From positions 2,208,501 through 2,272,500 of the forward strand of contig NZ_CP018911.1 of NCBI RefSeq assembly GCF_004000605.1: a stretch of 64,000 bases of DNA. Reading direction: 5' to 3'. The DNA is from Glycocaulis alkaliphilus (GTDB lineage: Bacteria; Pseudomonadota; Alphaproteobacteria; Caulobacterales; Maricaulaceae). Every line of letters begins with the position of its first letter. Position 1 is the first letter of the stretch. The notes beneath the pieces are model-generated. The model saw only the letters and a list, made by a program, of their open reading frames with translations, was not told where the DNA came from and ran no database searches. Made by a program: the position numbers and the translations under genes. Shown here in pieces: positions 56,833 to 64,000 of the stretch.

Positions 56833-58127
56833 GCAGCCTTCATGCGCTGGCGGATGATGTAATAGCTGGCGCCGATAAGCCCCCAGACGGTGAGCGCCAC
56901 ATAGGGACGCCAGTCTGCGGTCAACCCCATCACGACGACGCCCAGCGAAGCGGCAATGCCCAGCCATGACCAGAATACGGTGAACTTGCGCCCCATGCGG
57001 AAGCTCGCCTGACGGTAGAGGTCTGGGTGATCGGCGGCGACTTTCGCGGCGGCCAGGCACGTCCCGGCATACTTCAGAAGGGTCGGGATATTGATGGCCA
57101 GGAACAGGGCGAGCAGATTCAGCGGCAGGAACAGGCCCAGCACACACAGGCAGAACGCGGCGGCCAGCGCCCAGTGGGGTGTACCAAAGCGCGGATGGAC
57201 CCGGCCCAGCACCTCAGGCAGGGCTCCGGTCCGGCCCATGGCAAAGAGATAGCGGCTGAACATCATGCACAGCGCATTGAGCGAGGTGCCAATGGCGGCG
57301 ACAGATGCGGCTATCACGAGCGGGGTAGCCAGCGGTGCAGCCATGAAGGCATTGGCGGCATCCAGGATCGGCGCTTCGCTCTCGGCCAGCGCCTGCGGAC
57401 CCAGCACGCCGATCGAGACGACCGCGATCAAGAGATAAAGGACAAGCGCGGCGATAACCGCTCCGGCAATGCCCAGCGGGATATTGCGCCGGCCATCTTT
57501 CACCTCGTCGCCCATCTCGGTAGCCGCCTCCAGCCCGAAGAACAGGCCCACCAGCACCGGCACAGCCGCCAGCACGCCGGCCCAGCCAAACGGAGTGAAG
57601 GGTGTGAAGGCCTCCAACTCAATAGCCGTCATGCCCCAGCCACCGAACAGGAGGAAGAAGGCGATGATCGCGGCGATCAGGAAGCCCTGTGCCCGCGCGG
57701 CGATACCCACGCCAAAGAAATTCAGGGCAAAGACCACGGCGAAAATCGCGAACATGGTGGGACGCAAGGGCAGCGGCACGGCCATGGACAAGTAGCGCAC
57801 CAGCACCAGAGAGAGCACCAGCATCGCCCCCACACTGCCTGCAATGCGCAGCCACGCGATCATGAAGCCGAAGGCTGGCGACACGAAGCGGCGCGGCCAC
57901 TCATAGGAGGCACCCGCTGTCGGCAAGGCCGAGCCCATGAAGGCGTAGGTGAGCGCGATGATGAATACCGGGATCGCTGCCAGCGGCACTGCGAGCAAAA
58001 GCGCAGGCCCCGCCAGCGCAGAGGCAGGCCCCATGACCGAGAACACGGCGACACCCACCGCCATGCCAAGCCCCAGAGCCACGACGGAGAACAGGCCGAC
58101 GCCCTGTTTCAGACCAGCTTCGCTCAT
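56829..58127 (-). CDS. APC-superfamily amino acid permease
   Basis: 432 residues with about twelve hydrophobic segments, starting after an AAGGGGACAGGG box at ATG 58127. The first membrane segment, VVALGLGMAVGVAVFSVMGPASALAGPA, is the unwound-helix substrate site of the APC fold. FGLEAATEMGDEVKDGRRNIP is the conserved loop after TM6. It would import an amino acid or related amine into the cytoplasm. The gene overlaps the upstream cyclodeaminase stop by 4 bp and is last in a three-gene operon. Confidence 0.92.
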   Translation of the reverse strand: MSEAGLKQGVGLFSVVALGLGMAVGVAVFSVMGPASALAGPALLLAVPLAAIPVFIIALTYAFMGSALPTAGASYEWPRRFVSPAFGFMIAWLRIAGSVGAMLVLSLVLVRYLSMAVPLPLRPTMFAIFAVVFALNFFGVGIAARAQGFLIAAIIAFFLLFGGWGMTAIELEAFTPFTPFGWAGVLAAVPVLVGLFFGLEAATEMGDEVKDGRRNIPLGIAGAVIAALVLYLLIAVVSIGVLGPQALAESEAPILDAANAFMAAPLATPLVIAASVAAIGTSLNALCMMFSRYLFAMGRTGALPEVLGRVHPRFGTPHWALAAAFCLCVLGLFLPLNLLALFLAINIPTLLKYAGTCLAAAKVAADHPDLYRQASFRMGRKFTVFWSWLGIAASLGVVVMGLTADWRPYVALTVWGLIGASYYIIRQRMKAA

Positions 58128-59089
58128 CCCTGTCCCCTTGCTTTCATGTCGTTGTAGAGCCATGCCACAGCCGCGAGATCCTGCACGGCATGGCCCAATG
58201 ATTTGTAGATCGTGATGTCCTCGGGGCCGGTCCGTCCGGCTTGCGTCCCGGCATAAACCTCCCCGATCTCGGCCACGATATGATCATCGTCGATCAGGCC
58301 GGCTTGGCGCGCGCGCAAGAACTCTCCACCATGCGCCAGAACATGCGTCCGATGGTCCGCGATGAAGCGCGCGGCGGCTACCAGAGCGCTGTCCGCCTCG
58401 GCCGCATGAGGGCCGCTCGATCCGGCAAGGTTTACATGCGTGCCTGGCTGGACCCACTTACCCTTAAGCACCGGCTCGGCCGAAGCCGTCACGGTGCTGA
58501 TGATGTCCGCCCTGGCGGCGCGTGCCGGATCAGGCTCGGCCATCGCATCAATGTTCAACTCGCTTGCCAGACGCGCCGCCAGCGCCCCGGCCAGGTCTCG
58601 GTCCCGGCCCCAGACGATGATCTGCTCGAGCTTTCGTACATGGGCGATGGCGAGGGCATGGGTATGGGCCTGCACGCCCGTGCCAAAGATGGCGAGGCGA
58701 GACGCATCAGGACTTGCCAGCGCATCGGTGGCTGCTGCGCTGGCCGAAGCGGTACGGATACGCGTCACCTCCCCGCCATCTGCCACGCAGACAGGCGCAC
58801 CGCTCCGCCCGTCAAACAGGATCACCAGCCCTTCATGGCTGCGCCGTCCGGGATGGTCCGGATCGGCAAAGACGCTGACCAGCTTGGCACCGAAGGGGCC
58901 GCCAGGCACAAACCCTGCCGGCATCAGCGCGAAGGTGCGCCCTTCGCCGAGTTTGAGAAAGCTGCGCAAGGCCTGCTCGACCTCACCGCCCGATAAGGCG
59001 CGCATCGCCTCGCGCATCAGGCCGGTACAGACGTCAAGCGAAAGGCGTTCCGCCACCTGCGCAGCGTCAAGGAAGAGCGGCGATGTCAC
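58124..59089 (-). CDS. Ornithine cyclodeaminase / mu-crystallin family protein (second copy)
   Basis: 321 residues. GEVTRIRTASASAAATDALA and the Rossmann AIFGTGVQAHTHALAI are present as in the copy at 47.6 kb; the two are clearly paralogous but not near-identical. GSSGPHAAEAD replaces GSSYAGPAEID in the substrate half, so substrates may differ. Overlaps both neighbours by 4 bp in one operon: class V aminotransferase, this gene, APC permease. Confidence 0.9.
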   Translation of the reverse strand: MTSPLFLDAAQVAERLSLDVCTGLMREAMRALSGGEVEQALRSFLKLGEGRTFALMPAGFVPGGPFGAKLVSVFADPDHPGRRSHEGLVILFDGRSGAPVCVADGGEVTRIRTASASAAATDALASPDASRLAIFGTGVQAHTHALAIAHVRKLEQIIVWGRDRDLAGALAARLASELNIDAMAEPDPARAARADIISTVTASAEPVLKGKWVQPGTHVNLAGSSGPHAAEADSALVAAARFIADHRTHVLAHGGEFLRARQAGLIDDDHIVAEIGEVYAGTQAGRTGPEDITIYKSLGHAVQDLAAVAWLYNDMKARGQG

Positions 59090-60342
59090 GCCAGCGCCTC
59101 CAGCAGCATTTCAATGTCGTCCATCGTGTTGAATACGGACGGCGAGATGCGGAAGCGATGTTGACTGAGTGAAATCTCCACGCCCGCATCCCTTAGCTTC
59201 GGCCCAAGCCGCGCGCGCGCATTCTCAAAAGCAAAAGCAATCAGCGGGCCTGTGCTATCCTCCGGCGTTAGCGGCTGGAAGCCGCGCGCCGTAAATTCCT
59301 CGCGCACCCGCTCGATCAGGGGCTGACGCCTGGCCTGGATATTCTCCACGCCCAGCTCAAGCAGGAAGTCGAGCGAATAATCGAGATGGGCCACACCCGT
59401 GTTGGAATAGGTGCCCATGGCAAACAGGCCCGTGGCATCATCGCGTGCGCGTGTCTGGTAGGCGCGCTCGTGTGGCTCTTCATACGGGAAGACATGGCTG
59501 GAAATGCCCGCCAGCTGGAAATACCCCGCCTGGGGACGGGCCAGTTCCGGGATCAGGTCGGCGCGGGCATACATGAAGCCCAGCCCCATATCACCCATCA
59601 GCCATTTATAAGAGGCAGTCGACATCATATCGATACCGGCAGCCTTCACGTCGAACGGCACCGAGCCGATCGCATGGATTGCGTCCACGAAGAGCTTCGC
59701 GCCATGGGCGTGGGCGATATCGGCCAGTGCTGCCAGATCGTGCTGGAAGCCATTGGTGGTCGCAATGGCAGAGACCGATACCAGCCGAGTACGGTCATCA
59801 ATAGCAGCGGCCATGTCCTCAAGTTGGATACGGTTGTCGTGCGGGCGTACCACCACCACTTCGACACCTGCCTTTTCCAGCTCGCTGTAGAGATGGAAGG
59901 AGCCGAAGAAGTGCAGCGCGTCGGTTACCACACGTGCCCCCGGCTCCGGAAGGCCCAGCGCGGCGACGGCCATCTGCTCGCCCGCCGACGTGCTCTGGAT
60001 GTATGCCAGTTCGCCGGTATCGGCATTGATGAGACGGGCAAACCTTTCCATCACTGTGCGGCGCGCTGCAGCGATGTCGTAATCACTCTCGCCGCCCATG
60101 GCGCGCGAGGCGAGATAGTCAGCCACGCGCTGGCGCGCGCCAGCACTCACCGGATGAACCGATCCCGAATTGAGATAGCCGGGACGGATGCCCGGAAAGG
60201 CATCGCGCGCAGACAGGCGAGGCGGGAACTCTTCGCGCCCGTGCGCAGCAGCGCCCAAGGCCGCACCGGCAAGCGGCAACGCACTGCCTGCAACCAGGCA
60301 AGTGCGCCGCGTCATGCCCTCGTTCGCATCGGCCTTCGTCAT
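59086..60342 (-). CDS. Tat-exported class V aminotransferase / desulfurase-like PLP enzyme
   Basis: 418 residues. Twin-arginine signal TRRTCLVAGSALPLAGAALGAAAHG, so it is probably exported folded with its cofactor, unusual for this family. Fold type I class V features: YIQSTSAGEQMAVAAL, the PLP Asp and His in LFVDAIHAIGSV, and the Schiff-base lysine in TASYKWLMGDMGLGF. It may act on an amino acid derivative in the periplasm before uptake by the permease. First gene of a three-gene operon. Confidence 0.87.
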   Translation of the reverse strand: MTKADANEGMTRRTCLVAGSALPLAGAALGAAAHGREEFPPRLSARDAFPGIRPGYLNSGSVHPVSAGARQRVADYLASRAMGGESDYDIAAARRTVMERFARLINADTGELAYIQSTSAGEQMAVAALGLPEPGARVVTDALHFFGSFHLYSELEKAGVEVVVVRPHDNRIQLEDMAAAIDDRTRLVSVSAIATTNGFQHDLAALADIAHAHGAKLFVDAIHAIGSVPFDVKAAGIDMMSTASYKWLMGDMGLGFMYARADLIPELARPQAGYFQLAGISSHVFPYEEPHERAYQTRARDDATGLFAMGTYSNTGVAHLDYSLDFLLELGVENIQARRQPLIERVREEFTARGFQPLTPEDSTGPLIAFAFENARARLGPKLRDAGVEISLSQHRFRISPSVFNTMDDIEMLLEALA

Positions 60343-60768
60343 TACGTCTTCCCGGCATCGCCATGCAGCCGGACGGAACCGGCCATGTGCAATGATAATA
60401 TCTGGAAATGCCAGATTCCTGCCGAAGTGACGCAGTCACACGCAGGCAAAGGGGCCAAATTGCCTCAAAACCGCCCTATCGCACCAAACTTATGCGCGAC
60501 ACAGAACGAACGGGTTCTGTTGACCGGCTTGGTTCCCCCCCGACAACCCCGTCGCCTTGTCGTGTACCGCGAACGGTCGCTGGCGATTGCGCCGTCCGCC
60601 GCGGCACGTCAGCGAACCACCGCGTGGCGGCGTCGCCCTCTTGCCTGGCGACATCATCAACAGAGCGATTGTGCGCAACGCTGTCTTGAAGACAGGCGAG
60701 CTGGCGGACCTTCGCCCCGAACCTTTCTGCGGACGTCAGCTTGCCGGTGAAGGTATCGCAGACCTAAA
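60343..60768. other. Non-coding stretch between the PLP-enzyme operon and the rRNA-operon terminator
   Basis: About 425 bp. It must hold the promoter of the PLP-enzyme operon, which starts at 60342 on the minus strand. Several short open frames here run across the terminator into the tRNA, have no recognisable content, and are not annotated. Confidence 0.5.
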
Positions 60769-60804
60769 CGCAAACGCCCCGGACTTTCGTCCGGGGCGTT
60801 TGCG
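60769..60804. terminator. Strong hairpin terminator after the rRNA operon
   Basis: 16-bp perfect arms, CGCAAACGCCCCGGAC and GTCCGGGGCGTTTGCG, with a TTTC loop. It lies 28 bp past the 3' end of tRNA-fMet in the direction of transcription (minus strand). Near-symmetric, so it can act both ways. Confidence 0.85.
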
Positions 60805-60831
60805 CAAGCCTTTGGCATGGCCTGCCGTTTT

Positions 60832-60908
<77 letters not shown>

Positions 60909-61083
60909 TCAGTGCCGGTTTAACCCCCGGCGATGGGGAGCGGTGTAACTAACCAACACATGAGGGTCAGTCAACCGCGCGTTCAGTGGCGCATCGGATC
61001 CGGCAACGAACACTCGGTTCATCCGAGCCTTGGCCTTCACTTGCTACCATTTTTGACACCAGAAACATGGCCGGAGAAAAACA

Positions 61084-61107
61084 AAACCCCCGCCGAAGCG
61101 GGGGTTT
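61084..61107 (-). terminator. Intrinsic terminator between 5S rRNA and tRNA-fMet
   Basis: 10-bp arms AAACCCCCGC / GCGGGGGTTT with a four-base loop. On the minus strand it ends in TTTTGTTTTT, a classic T-run. It lies 48 bp after 5S and before the tRNA. Confidence 0.85.
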
Positions 61108-61154
61108 CATCATTTCGATTGGAAAGAAAAAGGATAACTGGCGTCAAACGGGCG

Positions 61155-61272
61155 GACCGGGCGGCGACCTACTCTCCCATGCCTTAAGACATAGTACCAT
61201 CGGCGCTGAGGGTCTTAACGGCCGTGTTCGGGATGGGAACGGGTGGGGTCCCCTCGCTATAACCACCCGGTC
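61155..61272 (-). rRNA. 5S ribosomal RNA
   Basis: 118 nt. The ends pair as expected (5' GACCGGG with 3' CCCGGTC), and the conserved CCATCCCGAACACGG of loop C is present on the minus strand. Ends set by the terminal helix, so exact to a base or two. Confidence 0.93.
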
Positions 61273-61362
61273 GGCACGTTTGACGCGGTTTCACAGAGAC
61301 ATTTTTTCCTGAACTTTCGGGCTTCATGAAGGACGAGGCGATCGCCATTCATGAGCTACGCA

Positions 61363-64000
<2,638 letters not shown>

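Overview
The window reads as chromosome of an aerobic, marine-type alphaproteobacterium. The initiator tRNA lies just behind 23S-5S, the sequence is GC-rich with tight ATGA-type gene overlaps, a cysD-cysNC pair is present, and the TonB receptor and S10 peptidases are of a kind frequent in Caulobacterales/Maricaulales. The Maricaulis/Glycocaulis-like placement is my inference, not something I could test.

Left part (1-15.4 kb): mostly housekeeping. It holds aroC with a Nudix hydrolase, a YefM/YoeB toxin-antitoxin pair under an 18-bp perfect palindrome, an AT-rich orphan gene, pccB, an FkbM methyltransferase with an MBOAT acyltransferase and its partner, a 2OG-Fe(II) oxygenase, pirin, a ParDE pair with its own operator, a DUF2891-type protein, pckA, a double-hairpin repeat and a DEAD-box helicase.

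Middle (15.7-38.8 kb): a surface-polysaccharide locus. A minus-strand run reads wecB, wecC, ABC permease, ABC ATPase, heparinase II/III-like protein, large glycosyltransferase, sulfotransferase joined to a polysaccharide deacetylase, and two more sulfotransferases. It converges on a plus-strand group of a CapD/WbpM-type dehydratase, cysD and cysNC, which makes the sulfate donor PAPS. Two further GT4 enzymes run divergently from wecB, and a third is broken by an in-frame amber codon. Together these genes can make UDP-ManNAcA and a 4,6-dehydrated HexNAc, polymerise, de-N-acetylate and sulfate a glycan, and export it: a sulfated, amino-sugar-rich, glycosaminoglycan-like capsule. The sulfotransferase-deacetylase pair recalls animal heparan N-deacetylase/N-sulfotransferase but in reverse domain order, and is split by a single-base frameshift. 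A Hen1-type methyltransferase lacking the usual Hen1 N-terminal half and Pnkp partner sits at the left edge.

Right part (38.9-60.3 kb): a peptide and amino-acid scavenging island. It holds AraC and Lrp regulators, an M61-like peptidase, four divergent S10 serine carboxypeptidase-like proteins, a TonB-dependent receptor, an amidohydrolase, two ornithine-cyclodeaminase/mu-crystallin proteins, two PLP enzymes and an APC permease. The likely flow is outer-membrane uptake of peptides or derivatives, periplasmic cleavage, inner-membrane import, then deamination or transamination.

Right end (60.8-64 kb): the distal part of an rRNA operon on the minus strand (23S, 5S, tRNA-fMet) with a terminator-like hairpin on either side of the tRNA. 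The 23S 5' end lies beyond the window.
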